A stretch of 64,000 nt of DNA from positions 10,611,755 through 10,675,754 of the forward strand of contig OX104132.1 in NCBI GenBank assembly GCA_944470555.2. Reading direction: 5' to 3'. The DNA is from Heterobilharzia americana (taxonomy: Eukaryota > Platyhelminthes > Trematoda > Strigeidida > Schistosomatidae). Below the pieces are notes generated by a model. It saw only the letters and a program-made list of their open reading frames with translations, searched no databases and was not told the origin of the DNA. The position numbers were made by a program, and so were the translations under genes. Of this stretch, positions 23,316-36,699 are shown in pieces. Within the stretch, counting starts at the first letter, position 1; every line of letters begins with the position of its first letter.

Positions 23316-25880
23316 CTTTGACTCATTCCTTATTAATTGCCTTTGCTGTGATCGGAGCACCCTTGCCGCGTCACTTTGTCACCGTGCCATCATGGACCGT
23401 TGACAGCGAGCAGTACTTCAGCTATCCCCGAAAATTCGTGTGGCTCAATAATGCAGGGATAAAACTTGGCACCGTGGGGTTCGTTCTGCCCGACTCAAGG
23501 TTCCCCCATGGAGTGAATACGTGCCTTCTGGCTGTTTAGCTGAAAAGTTTATAGATTGTTTTGATCCCCGTAGACAGAATTCTAACCCCGTTTTGTTGGA
23601 AATATTCTCGGTGCTCCTCAGGTGTTCAACAATTGCATTCAGTTGATCATTTTTTCGCTGTGTAGCACGTATTCTGTACCGGGAAAATGCCTACCCTGGA
23701 CAGTTTCCCAGCGGCATTTTTAAGGTGCTTTTACAGGTGTGATGTACCTTGTTATCGTCTAACAGCACCACGTATTTAATAACGTTTTTGGTATTGACGC
23801 AGTATAACCATTGACTTTGCGTGAATCATGAAAGTTTGGCAGACCATACAAAGAAATGCAGTAACCTGTCTTGGTCGTGTCAACTTGGCTCCTTTGGACT
23901 GCTCCCTGCATTCAGCCAGAAGTACTTGGTTTTCGGCCGCTACGCTACTCTTCTTATGTATTCAGAAAGCTTCGTCGTTTGTTGTGTTTGGCTTTACTCA
24001 AGTTGTCAGTGTAAGTATTCTGAAGCTTGTGTTTCGGTACCCAGCTTCATTATATTTCGTTTTGATCTTACACTATGAAAGCCATGAAAGTTGGGCTTCA
24101 TGACTAAATTTTGCTCATATATTTTGCTGAAAGTCCCATTAACAGTTCTAACATACATTCCCTGTTTGGCAATCAAGTGAAATGTACTAAGTTTTGGTTG
24201 GGACTTGGGAACTCCCAGGGTTTGTATATTCGTTGGGAGCCAGACAGTAAATTTGGCCGTAGCAGTGGCGGCAATCTTGATAACAGAATAACTCGACATA
24301 AAAATGGAAGGTGAACTACTGCGATACCACCTGATGGAATAAGACGGCTCATTTTCGGCTGACAGTTGTGCTGGGCTCCCTTAGTGATATCTCGATGATG
24401 CCTTATGTTTGGGTGACCGAAACCACCCAGGATCTTGCAGTTCACTGCTCAATCATCCGCTCGCCTGCGTCAATACTGTTTAAACACCTGGGGGGGTTGC
24501 GCTTGTTTGATTGCAGCTAGCTTTCTTCCGTCAGTCCGCAAGTCATCCCTAAATAAATCCTTATTTTCAGGAATTAGGAACAAATTGATGAGGTATCGCT
24601 TAATCTTGTGTACACTTTACATCACAGGCTGTATTGAACGATTGTGTAGTTATATTGTTGACGAAGTGGACTGTGGTGGTATCTGGACCAATTAACGCCA
24701 CGATTTGATGCAGCGTTTTCTCCACTGTATCATTCTAGTTGGCAGTATTCACTGAGGGTTTGAGGCTCAATAACCTCGACAAAGCCGGTGTTTTCTGCCA
24801 CACCGATGGTATGCAACAAATAAACGCGAAACTTCCTTCAATATGTAACCGGCTTTCATTTAGCTATCTTTGCGGCCTCGTAAAACCGCCATTTTATTGG
24901 ACTTTTATTATAGGCTACTACCTCGTGCTAAATGAAGCAGTACCAAAACGGTGAATCGCATCATGACCTGAAGACGCATGCCTTGGAAGCAATCTTTGGC
25001 AAGCCTTCACAAGTTAGGGAGAAAGCTAGTCCTTGTTCTAAAGATGTAACGATGCACTCCGTCCCGCGGTTTTTCAACCTAGCAGCATTACATCACCACT
25101 TTAACCGAACCACGGTTTTGAAGCATGAACCTCTCTACCTTCGGGTGGAATTTAAAACACGGCTTCCAAACGGTTTGACACCCTGAAGACCTTTGTTCTA
25201 GTTTTAACCATCATAGTTTATATTTTGCTGCTTTTTGATTGATTTACTATACTGCACGTACTTGTGCACTTAGTTGAAATCACGGGCACTGACTTTTTTG
25301 GCCCATCGTAACCGGACTAGGCGGTAGCCATTATCCTTATTGTAACTGTATCCACTCAAACAAATATGATCCAACATGATGAAATCTGCTTACTGTTCTG
25401 TTGTGAGCAGATCCGTCATTCAACGCGCTGAAGGATCAGTGCGGGGGATCAGTTTTGAGAAACGGTCAGCGAATGCGGGAACATAAACAGAATACACATC
25501 ATGGGGTTTAGCAGCTATCGTTGGTAAACCATGTTTTTTAAGCAACGAAAATAGGCCCGGTTCAGTCAAATGTCTTCTTTCAGCCTTGTGCGGATGCTCA
25601 GAGGCGCTAGATGCAGAGACCAACTCCATTCAGCCAGGTTACTTTGCACATCAGCAAACACTTAATCTCCCGGTGAAGTCTTCACGTTGGAACGTTCACT
25701 GCTGAGTCGTACGGATTTAAGCGAACTCCACATGCGTTCAAAAAGGGTGAACAAGTACTTATGAAGGGACGAATAAGGCAAACGACAACTGTTAAAAGTT
25801 ATCCTTGGAAGTAAATAAAAGTTTGAACCCTGGAGTCCATGAAACACAGCCGCAGCCTTCTGCCTTCAGAATCCTGAAGC
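23316..25880. other. Unassigned stretch, 2.6 kb
   Basis: No gene, repeat or motif was recognised. Open frames of 60-97 codons occur on both strands (for example 24299-24006 minus and 24435-24695 plus). They overlap in conflicting frames and none shows family resemblance. It is probably old element sequence beyond recognition. Confidence 0.3.
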
Positions 25881-27449
25881 AGTGAGTTTCAGTAGCCCAT
25901 CTGATGATCTCCTTAGCGACCCTGATCAGGTATTTGGAGTGTTTTTAAACGCATGCTTGGCCACATGTGCCCGCAAGACTCCTACGGTAACACTTAGCAG
26001 GCAAAAGATTCGAGATGGCGACCATCGTGACATTAGTTGTACAACGATTGAACGCCTGAAGGCAACGTACACCCATCTCCTTCAAGCAAGGAACTTCACC
26101 ATCAGGTATGCTTACAACGCACCAGCTCCAATGACAAGCATATCAAAAATTCAGCCACTCGGTAGAAATTTAGTGATGTGCATTTCCTGTCTTTTTTCAT
26201 GTGTGATGGGGCGAAACCATCATCCAATGACGTCAGCCAGTATTTCGCCGCAAGTCGGATTTGGTTTGCTTCATAAGCGTGTGGAGCCCCGAAACCCAAT
26301 TCCTTTTGAAGCGTTGGTTGCTCAAACAGCTACGTGTCTAATTCCCAGCACCGGCACTCATCCCTAACTACGTGAGCCGTCCCATTTTGAGCTTAGCAGT
26401 GGCTCGGATTGCAGAGTATGACAAAGTCTTTTAGCGCTAAAACAGTGGCGACCGATAGGCTTAATTGACCCTTATTGATAGGAATGTGATGTACCATAGT
26501 AGTACCGACAAACGGGACAGAGACATGTTGCAAGGCTGATAAAAACTTTCTCTCTGTTTTCCAAGGAGCTTGGATCCGTGGTTTGAAATTTGTCTATATT
26601 TTGTGGTTCAACTAATTCCTGATACATCACAGGGAGCTCAGAAGCGTCAACGGCATTCACCCACCTTCTGCAAATTATTGGCTAGGAACTGAGAAACGTC
26701 ACCTAAATTCACAGCTTATTGTATAGGCTTTCTGGTGGACGACGCAATGAAAGCGTGGCATAGTATCATCCGACCAGTAGTAACCATGAAATCACGATAG
26801 CTGATGCTCGACAAATGGTGGATGATCTTCATCTTGTTATGTTATTCCTTGTTTGTGAATCTCTAAGCTCTCTTTGAATCGGAGGGAATGGTCAAGCCGA
26901 TCATATCTGAGAACCTCTTATCCGAGATGTGAAACGGGGAGCTGAAAGTACACCAGTTGAAACAATGAGGCAGTAAACTGAACTTCTTGGCCACCAAATG
27001 ATTATGCGACCAATCGGGAATGGGGGCCTCAGCAGCAAGTTTAGCTGTCCATGAAACCTGGTGAGAGATTTGCAACTCGACCAGAAAAGCTCTACCCCTT
27101 CGCGTGTCAAAGGATATCGACTAGCGAGGGTGCTATTGTCACGACGGGCTCTAAAGAAGAAGTATAGAGTAGTTTAAAAGTAGCACAGTTTTTGAACTCA
27201 ACAGGTTCAACCAGGTTCACATTGGTGCGAAAAAACGTTATAGTGACTGACGGGGGTCAAGACTCGTGTCACATTTCCGTCACAGAGAACAAAGTACTAA
27301 GTAGACTACCCCGGCTAGCCCCAAGTGGTGGCCTGATTGAGGTGGTCTCGGACCGGAGGCCATGAGGAACTGTTGGGGCCAATCTGTGACCTCTGAACAT
27401 TCGCTGCAGATCACCTAAGAATGGATACACGCCACTTGGTCATCATTTT
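25881..27449 (+). other. Unassigned stretch, possibly the 5' part of the next CR1 relic
   Basis: A 161-codon plus-strand frame at 25882-26367 has a composition like the linker between the endonuclease and polymerase of CR1 elements, but no motif I can name. The rest up to 27449 shows nothing. The proposed link to the next relic is inference from position only. Confidence 0.25.
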
Positions 27450-28600
27450 TCAGTGGAAGAAATACGAAAGCACCCTGACAAGCATCGATCAGCCTTCGTA
27501 ATCCCAGTACTGTCCACAGGACTGCAACGTCTGACGGGGAAAGTGATCGGGAAGTTCTTTGACAGAAGCATCACTATACATTTCGCTCTGCATGGTTTTC
27601 GGAGCCGAAGTTCAGATGCGAATAAAATGATAAACTTTGGCAAGAAGGCAGCTGGCTGGAACAGTATGAAAACAGTTCGCATTATACCTCTTGACTCGAC
27701 AGAAACGTCACATCCCAACTGAAAAAACGCATTTAGGTATGAGCAAACGCTTGCTATCTTCGTTCATGCTGTAGTTAGAAGACAAACAGCAGAATACGGT
27801 CGACGCGGAAGTCATCAGTACTTGGAGTATCCCAATGCACCATGCTGAGGCCACTCCTGTTTCTGCTCTTCACCGATGATGCCCCACAGAAAAGTTTTCT
27901 CAGCCATCCTCGTGTTTGCGGGTATCGAAAGCTGGAGGGTTGTTAACGAAAAAGTGGACTTCGAAGTACTGGAGACCGACCAGCAGTAACTAGAACTATA
28001 GTCCTCAGAGAATGACCTGAGCTCTATTCAACTTGGTGTGCAACAGTAGTCGAATTCCAGCACAAGTACGAATTGAGTGGCAGCACCGCCACGGAAGCGC
28101 CTACGAAACGCAACCTGTGTCTCAACTTCCCTGACAATCTAACCACCGGTTTTAGCTGTAAGGGGATGGAAACTCATTACTAAGGCGATGAGTGTGAACA
28201 TACGGAAAACACTCACTTTATGAGAGCTGTAAGCTGTAAAACGAAACAAGCTCTCTATGTGCCGCTGAAACAAAACCGAATAAAGGGAACAGAGCCTCTG
28301 AAACTATACATAGGATCTCACAAAACGTCACTTTCCCATGCCCGAATTATTGGTTTAGGGCTTCATTTACCCGCCAGTTGAAGAGCTGTTGACCCCAGAT
28401 GATGCCATTATTAAGTTCAGTAAATGACGTAGAACTGTCCGTGCTTAAATAAGGGCTTCCCGCTTGCTTTTGTGAACCTTAGCAACTTCGCTTAAAGACA
28501 TAGTTATTGTACCCCTGTTGATACTTGCAAGCCAGGAGTGGATCTTAGCCGCGTTGCCACCAGAAGCAATTCTTGTATGTTACCGCCCTGCCACCTCCAG
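27450..28600 (+). pseudogene. CR1-like LINE reverse-transcriptase relic
   Basis: An 89-codon frame (27453-27722) reads VIPVLSTGLQRLTGKVIGKF, then FALHGFRSRSS, matching the RPVSLTS, LE--I and HGFR blocks of CR1 polymerases. Further on, SAILVFAGIESWRVVNEKVD near 27900-27960 stands where FADD-K-WR-IN is expected, so the catalytic box has become FAGI. After about 28100, similarity fades into thumb-like fragments. Confidence 0.6.
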
Positions 28601-28938
28601 TCTTAAACATTGAAAGTAGAAACATGAATCCCGCGTTAGATCCCCCTGAGCGCAATCAACCACGAATCGACTTTCGTTGATAACCAAGGAGAAACTGCAG
28701 ACAGTTGAACGAGAAACGTTCCGCTGTTTCCAGAGGACAGACCACCAGCTCATGACCAATAAACCCTTGAACGCTCCACGGCCACAACAGCTGAACTTTT
28801 ATAAATAGAAGGAACTAGGTACATATTAAAGACACTATCTGGGGCGCTATCGAAAAGAGTATTCCGTAAGTAGGCGGTTGACTACCTGTAAAACGATACT
28901 GGACTACTCTCGTAGCTAAAAAGCGGATAAAGAGGAGG
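28601..28938. other. Short unassigned gap between two CR1 relics
   Basis: No feature seen. It may contain the degraded 3' end of the upstream relic and 5' part of the downstream one. Confidence 0.3.
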
Positions 28939-30760
28939 ATGAGGGCATGGTATAAATGGCGTACTCCCCGCGAGGAACCAGACTTTCTTAACTGCAAGAC
29001 TTTACGCAACCCATGTTATACAACTTTTCTTAATACTAGGTCCACACATCAGAGTTGCCTGAACAGAAAGCCAAGCTACAACCCAAAAAGCCTATATAAG
29101 TTCATGTCACGGCGAAAACCGACGAATGGAGGTTTGAACCCGATCGCAGAACCTAACGGAGAACCCTTGAGAAGCATTGAAACGGCAAAACTGCTGACCA
29201 ACCGATTTGGCGAGTAGTTCATCATAGCAAGGTATCAATCACCAACATCCAGTAATGTAACAAAGTCCCGGATACAAAGTTGATGAACGTGAAGACTCCA
29301 TTGAATCAAGTGTTTGCGAAACCTTCAACATTCGAGACAGAGATATTGCCGGGCCGTGACGACATATGGCCAGTGATCCCACGGAATCGAGCCGAAGTGC
29401 CAAGCATGCCCACACGCAACCTGCTCACGTACTCGTTAGAAGTAAGTTAACCTCCTACAGAGTGAATGCGCCCTATCTCTTCACCAATCTTCGAGAGAGG
29501 AGGCCGAGGAAGCCCACGCAATGATAGGCCAATGGCTTTCCTTCCTGTACCATCCAAGGAACCGGAAAGTCTGGACGCAGATGTTTGAGAACATCTGACC
29601 GGGAACAACACCATTCATCTTACCCAACGGAGCTTCAGAACCGGACGGTCGTCTGCCACGAACATGATGACCACTTGGGATGGCTGAGAAAACAGATGGA
29701 CCTGGCCGAAGCCCTCGGTAGCATCCCGCATCACACCACATTCACTGAACTTGCGAACCTGGGTATCACTGAACCACTCATGACATGGTTTGCGCGCCAT
29801 CCAGGGGACGGGGAATTCTGTGCAAAAGTAAACGGAATTTGGTCAATCTAGAGTAGTGCAAGGACGGGGTTTTTCAAAAAGCGCTCCTTGAGCCGCTGCT
29901 GCTTTTACTAATAATCAATGACCTCCCCGCTCAACCATCCTCGCATGTCCTCCCATTTTCTGACGACGTCAAAACATGGAGAATGTCTGGGGAAGAGGAT
30001 CCCAGGGTACTGCGAGATGATCTGCTTCAGTTCCAGTCCTGGTCAGCCACCAATCGTCTTAGGTTTAACCCGGTGAAGTGCAGAGTGATGTATCCTCACA
30101 CATTAGGAGCGGCGAAAACCGGTTACGCATGTTCGCGACCACCAGGGTATCCACGGAGAAGGACTTATGACTAAACTTCCCTGACGCAGTAGATACTAGT
30201 GCCAACTACAAGGGAATGGTGGCAGGGGCGAACACTATCATGCGCCTCCTGGGAGGGCGGCTTGGAGTCCTAGACCCTGAATTATTCCGCACGGTATTTA
30301 AAACCTGTTAGACCACACCTTAGGCTATTCAGTACGACTGCCCTCCTGTACTTGGGCGAGACGTGAGTGCTCCCAGAAAAGTGCGGAGAGTGAGCATGTC
30401 AGTTGTCGGACTGACAGACAAAACATGTCTCGACGCCTTGAACAATCCAGCTTATCCGCCCAGGCTGTCGAAGGAAAAGAAACGACTGGGCAACGGCCTA
30501 CGAGATCATCCGCCAAGCGGACCACCCCGACAGCTCACCGTTATAAGTGGGAAACTGACGGTCTCACGGTAACCCCACTCACACACCCCGACAGAAAGCG
30601 AGGACGAGAGTTAGATATAACCTCTCATACGGACCGGGTGCCTTACAAGATGCTCTGCCGAAGGAATTTACCACAGCTGCATCAGTTGACTCTTTCAAAC
30701 GACCGCTGGTAAGATATGTGGACGTAAACAGCCCACCAACAACGCTCGCCAGTAGCAAAT
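28939..30760 (+). pseudogene. CR1-like LINE relic: linker, reverse transcriptase and C-terminus
   Basis: Plus-strand frames give the linker (GLNPIAEPNGEPLRSIETAK near 29130-29190), then palm motif A remnants (LAEALGSIPHHTTFTELANL near 29703-29760). The box appears as FSDDVKTWR near 29955-29985 (Ala to Ser; both Asp kept). It is followed by LRDDLLQFQSWSATNRLRFN. The C-terminal segment FTTAASVDSFKR is near 30670-30700. Frameshifts separate the blocks. Gene order is as expected for one element, truncated at the 5' side. Confidence 0.7.
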
Positions 30761-32970
30761 GAGGGTATGCCCACCTATCCCTTGCAACTGTAATAAGACC
30801 CACTTCTTCGCCACATTATTACCAGTGGCACTCATTTCCCCGCAAGCGCTTCCTTTCCTCCTTTTTGTTCCTCACTCGCCCTATTTATAGCATTGCTGCT
30901 TAAATGACGCCTAGCATTTGCTTGCAAGTGCTTACAGACACAGAGGCTGCTGAGGGCCAATTGATCCTATCATCTGCTCTGTCGCTCTTTTAGCCGAACC
31001 TGGCTACAGCTTGTAAAACAAAGCCTTCAAATGGACATTCGTTGCCTTCGGAGCTATGAGCTCCGAGCAGAAGCATCTGCAAGATGCGACACTTTCTGTC
31101 CGTCCTTTCTGAGGCAGTGTGAGATTGCCTCATGTTTTTCGCTGCGTAACCTATTTCAGTACTCTTCGGAAGCAGAATCATGCATTCTGTATCGCATCGT
31201 CAAGGGTGATCGGGAGAACCAGGAGGGCTGTCGGTCTGTAGCTCTCCTGCCAGCGTTTCCCGAAGTAATCGGGAGTTTGGTAGAAGGCTATATCAGAGGA
31301 TACTTGGGCGGAAAAGGAGCACCGAGTGTTAATAATAATAATAATAATAACACGTATTTCGAATAATAAATTATACGAAAACATGCCGTTCTTTCAACCA
31401 ATATCTGGATGTTGCTGTTCCCAGTGAGGCTGAGAAAGTTTGAAGAGAATAAATCACCGCACCATACATAGTCTGGCAGAGGATGCAACTATTCACATGT
31501 TTCTGATCGCAAATATCAGATAACAATCCTTTCGCCACACAATAATGGTGAATGGTAACACAGGTATTGTCGCTGAGCGTGGGCTTCGACCAGGCAAATG
31601 TGATCAAGCCTCAATACGGTAAATGAGTCGCATAAACAGTAAAGGTACACAGCATATCAAGTCTCGAGCACAAATAAGGCCGAAAAATGTGAATATTCCG
31701 TGGATTTTTGCTGTTTGCAGAAAGCATATAAGACTAGATTTAAATTCCGTTATGGACCGAGGATAAAGCTTAAGATCAGTATCACATGGCATCATGAAGC
31801 ACGTGGCGACTGTTTAGTATCGTGTTGTTGAAAATAAATTCATTTGGATAAATTAAGCTGAAGTCGTGACTCAATCCAGAAACTGTTGTCATTTTACAGC
31901 CCACGATGTGTAAGGTTCCATCATTAAATCATTCAGTATGTCCTCAAGGTCTGCGCCCCATATGAAGTCAGTTAAGGTTTTCTTCACTACAAGGCAAGCG
32001 GCTGTTATTGGTCGGAGAGCCCTTATGTTTGGATACAAATAGCATGTAATGTCAACATTGCTACATACAATCTTAATTGAAGCTACGAATTTAGGGTGAA
32101 CTGTTAAAATGATCTTTATGCAGCGGTTGCACCGTGAACGTCTATCAGAAAGAAAAATAAACGTGGGTATGTGACAATTTACCGCGTACGTAAGTTAGTG
32201 AGTAACAAGATACGAACAGAATGATCAAAGAAAAGGACTCGGGTGCGTATATGAGTTGTCGCGCAAAAATCACGTCTTTTCAGGGATAAACTATGATGAA
32301 GTTGTGGTTAGTTACTTTTACTGCACAATAACCACAAATTATAGCACTGAAACCATCTTTTTGAACGGCTGAGCATATCAGCCGGTATGCCAAAGCCAGA
32401 ATCTGAGAGACGAGGAATAAGTAAACGTCGTGCATACGGGCATATACAGAGGTCTTTGGATGCGAGGTAAGTTTTGGCAAGAAGAAGCGAGTTAATAAGT
32501 CTTAGTGTGTCCAAAATAAGGCAACTTGATGTAGAGAAGTTTGCGAGGAATTCAGAGGATAACTAAGTAGATTTGAGCGCAGTTTGGGGTCAGGTGGGTA
32601 TGCAGCTCACTATATATGAGCTACCATACTACGATGACGCAAGTTTTGCGGTGCCAGATACACGGAGTCGTGACCACTCCAAACTAAGAACTTTTGAGTT
32701 CATAAAATAATACCTAGAAGGAGATCCTACCCATATTTATTCTTAAGTTATCATCAATTTCACCACTTTGGGGACACTAGGGTCCTACAGAGCCATCTCC
32801 AAGTGCCTCTGTTGTAAGGCATCTATCTACAAACAGACTGTAAATGTCACCTGAGCCCAAAAGCAGGGTGGCAGGGTGCTTAAACCGCAACAAAGAAGTG
32901 TTGCTGCTTACGGCTACGAGGGGCCTGTTCCAAATAAAGCCGTAATATGTAGTAGAACATTTCTATCTAA
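30761..32970. other. Unassigned stretch with a short AAT tract
   Basis: Sequence up to about 31350 ends in an (AAT)7-type tract at 31330-31350 followed by AATAATAAA. That resembles the 3' tail of a plus-strand LINE, possibly the element at 28.9-30.8 kb. From 31.4 to 33.0 kb nothing is recognised. Confidence 0.35.
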
Positions 32971-32980
32971 CCTGTTTATT

Positions 32981-35230
32981 TCATCTGTCTATTGCCAAAA
33001 TGAGTGTATGATTTCTAAGGTCATATGGTGGCACGTGTCTCCAAGCGGATGAGGAGGGACAGTATGACAGATCATATAAACTTCCGTACAAGGGAGCGAA
33101 GTTGTCTCTCAGATGCCTATTCCATAGCGGTTCAACAGATAGTATAGTGCACCCACCTATGTAATCTGCATTAGCAGCGCTACTCACTAATCGTCTGGTG
33201 AAACACATGTGAACCTACTGAAATCAATCTAAAAAGATCGAACGTTTGTGGCACTTCTGTTCCTGCACGCACCTCACCACTGCATATTCGTCAGCCCGCT
33301 TCTCAGCAGTTGAAAATTGGCGTTATTATTCCTTTGAACCAATCGGTCTACCTTCTGTCAGTGGTTCTTGGGTGTTTCAACCGTCTTAGCTCTCGATTCT
33401 TCTCGGAGGTCATTCATGGTTGAATCCAGGGTTTTATTTCTGAGTCCACTCAAGAAGATTATTGAAGGCTACCTGTGCTTATGACATGTCTTCGGTAACT
33501 GCACCATACTGGAAGCTGTAAACACTCTTAGGGTCATCAGCGTGAGGGTATGGCATTTCATGTCTATCCACTTTACATACATCGTTAGTATACATGAGAA
33601 AGAGAAGTGGACCAAGAACACTTCCTTGTACCATACCACTTGTGGTTGGTCTAGGGTCTGAAAAGCAATCGTTCAATTTAACTATCTGAGACCTTTCATG
33701 GTGAAATGACTCGAACCAGTTGTGTAAGAGTCTTTCCACGCCAAATGGCCTAAGCTTTGCTAACAGACCTACTTTGAAAAACGATACAGCAATAAAAGAG
33801 CCTTGGTCACTACTTTGTGTGATGTAGTCAAGATAATCTAGTAGGCAGGTGCCACAAGATCTGGTTTTTAGGAACTCATGCGGTGTAGTCGATAATAAGT
33901 TGTTATCGAATAGGTAGTCCTCAACACTGTTCTTTATAACTTTATCCATCACTTTGAAAACCACCGACGTGAGATTGATTGGGCGGCAATCATCTGAATG
34001 TGCAGTTGGTCCGGATTTATGAGCGGGAATGACACAGGCGTCTTCCGGATGGAGGGGCAGCGTGAACTATTGAATGATACGCAGAATAACTTCAGAAGCA
34101 ACGGAAGTGTCTTCACCTCCGTTTTTAAGGACAACAGTGGGTGTCCCATCTGGCACTTTAGTAAGACGAAGTTTAAGGGCGCTAATTGCCGCAGAAATAT
34201 TTTGTTCTGTAAACCTCGCATTTTCGATCCTAGAGGAAGGCTACGCTGACCATTGTAACTCGAATACATTACTTTTATTTTTGACGGGGGCGGTAAAGTG
34301 GTTACCGAAAATCTCCACAATTTGCCTAGGGTCATCGTGCACTCGACCATTACTAACAATACATCTAACCGTTTTGGATTTAGATGATTCCAGCCTGGAC
34401 TTGAGAATCTTGGCTAGAGATTCTTCACTGCCAGAAGGTGAGGCATGGCATTCCTGATGGCTTGCTGTACACGTAGAGAATCGGCATAAGCACAAACGTT
34501 AGACATCGTGGCCAATGAAGAGAGGTCATGTTGCCTACGAAGACGGGTAGCGTGTTTCCGAAGTCCACTTCCAAGCGGGGTCGGAACAAACGGCGTTTTC
34601 ATGATCATATACTAAGTGTTGCTTTCTGGTGCAAAATAGTCACGGTTATTGATAAAGTTGCGATAAAGAGCATTTGTCGGTGCTTCAATAGAAGTACTGG
34701 TAAAGTAATCTTCCCAATCTAAACACCTTTAGTGAAAATTGAAATTCCTTTCAGTTAATGCCATAACAGTTTCTGTATCGTACTAGCTGCCTTCTGGGGT
34801 TGATAGCAGATTCAAAATTCAGGCTAAAAACCACCACATTGTGGTTATTTCCTGGAAACCAATGGCCGGTATGTACCATAGAAGAAATGAGATTGTTGGC
34901 GAAAACGAAGTCTAAAACATTGAGGAGTCTAGTTGGACTTCGAACATACTGAAACCACCTGTCGGACTCAAAAAAGCGGACGAAAGATGCGTATTGTTTG
35001 GGGCCTTTGTCGGGTACCAATAGATTTCTGGTATGTTAAGGTCCCAGCATAAATTCTTTCCTGAAAATGACATGGAGGCAGTAAGCCTAAGGGCTTCTGA
35101 CGCGTGGTCTCCGAAAGTCTAGATCCTGTGCCTTTGGCTTTCTGGCAGCCAAAGATAGCTAAACGGCATATTCGGACCTCTAAGTTCTTGTTAACATGAC
35201 CTTGCAGCTCCACTTATCGCTTTCATACAC
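32981..35230 (-). pseudogene. CR1-like LINE relic: endonuclease C-terminus to reverse-transcriptase C-terminus
   Basis: The minus strand reads WDLNIPEIYWYP near 35040, a changed GDFN-PDI-W block. Next is LDFVFANNLISSMVHTGHW near 34900 and NNHNVVVFSLN near 34830, the endonuclease end where S-D-H is normal. The linker LAKILKSRLESS and SNGRVHDDP are near 34430-34340, and GNHFTAPVK near 34290. The polymerase 33964-33479 has SGMVQGSVLGPLLF and the box PHADDPKS (Tyr to His). The C-terminal LSVEPLWNRHLRDN is near 33130. This is the best ordered minus-strand CR1 copy, with at least four frame breaks. Confidence 0.8.
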
Positions 35231-35469
35231 GGATTAGTGAGGTTCGGAATCGCTGGTTATTTGGTATTCTGGCCGAGAGACTGCTAAGACAACGGCCAAT
35301 TCAGCATAAAAGTTAACGGGATTATCCCGACCTGGAGGTCATCGTCATCTGACGTATGAAAAGGTATTCTGAATCCACTGATATTCCCTCAATTTGTGGG
35401 CGACCCTCCATTGACCCTTAGCTCCAAGATTCTGCCTTACGCTCACGGTGTCAATTTACAGCGAGCTGT

Positions 35470-36660
35470 GAAGCCTGAAGCAGAATCAATCGCACCGCGA
35501 AGTGGTTTTATCGCTTGCAGGGTGGGTGGAAAATAACGGACTGGCGCTTAATCTAGATGAGTGCCCAGTCATGTTTCTCCCCATCCTTGACCCTCAGAAA
35601 CTATCCTACCGTCTCTATAGGACGCAGCCTTCTCACACCTATACGGAGAAAGACCTGGGATTAATATTGGTTGACCGGCTGGACACTAGCTGCATTTACC
35701 CAGGAGACACCTCCAGAGCCTATGCAGTACTGCACTTCATGTGCAGACGACTCGGTGACGTCGTTCCGGAACTCTCCCCGAGGCTGTGCAAGACCTACAT
35801 ACGGCTTCACTTAGAGGTCTACAACGTCATCGTACTGGCATGTCAGCAAGGAGATGTAAACCTCCTTCAGGAAGTTCAGAGGCTAGTAACAAAGGATGTT
35901 ACGGGAATGGAGCAATAACCTCTTGAGGATAGGCTGAAAGACCTAGGGCCTCACTCTATCAGCCACTGTAGGTAACGTGGTGGTTTGGTGGCGGCTTATT
36001 AATCACAAAGTAATCCAAGTTACTTAAACATTGGGATCCTACGGAACGGCCACAATTCATGCATACATTCACTCATTAACTTTTTATCATTATTTCAAGC
36101 AAAAAGTACAAACTGTTACAATGGAAGTATTAGCTTCAAGCCTTATTTTTCTTCAGGTCATACCTGTAATGTTTAGATACAGATCTGAATTTTTTGTCAG
36201 TGCGAAGACAATACTTCCACTTATCCAACTTGTGAATCTTCTGCTTACTTATTCTGCTGGGGTGTTTCATTATATGAGTATGCAGCGCTTATATCTTCTA
36301 GTGATAACCGTTGGGGATTGAGATTACCTTCCATGAAGATGAATGTAATTTGTATATAAACTTATTCATACCTGTAAGAGTGGTGTGTGCCTGTATATTG
36401 AGGAATAAATATTATTATTATGGGAAATTTTGCGGCAACCCGAGAAGAATCGTCCATCAAGGGGTGAAGGCCTGTCTGAGTTCACGCTCCTTCTCTCTGC
36501 GAGTTTGCAGTCACTGGAACGTATTTGTTGCCGAGATGGCCACCTATCCGACTGTTAACAGCTTCGAGAAAAGGTTAGATAACCACGCGGCTACGAACGG
36601 TTCGCTAGATTCTTACGGTCTACCCAGCCCAAATATCCCAGACACTGTGATTAAGAAATA
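35470..36660 (+). pseudogene. CR1-like LINE C-terminal half, split by a repeat C insertion
   Basis: A 138-codon frame (35502-35918) begins LAGWVENNGLALNLDECPVM, the segment after the palm, and continues to HLEVYNVIVLACQQGD. After the insertion at about 36054-36425, the same protein resumes with VKACLSSRSFSLRVCSHWN (about 36460-36520) and SFEKRLDNH near 36560-36590. The two halves match consecutive parts of the neighbouring copy at 39.9-40.35 kb. Confidence 0.75.
36054..36425 (+). mobile_element. Dispersed repeat C, copy 2, with 3' tail, nested in a CR1 relic
   Basis: Matches 883-1224 and then continues to GAGGAATAAATATTATTATTA, a polyadenylation-like signal plus ATT repeats. It interrupts a CR1 C-terminal reading frame, so it inserted after that CR1 copy. 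No clear target-site duplication was found by eye. The 96-codon open frame over it (36031-36321) is not supported as a gene. Confidence 0.7.
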
Positions 36661-36699
36661 AGCAGTAGAAATACACGACAAGCCCGGTGGGAAGTCCGG

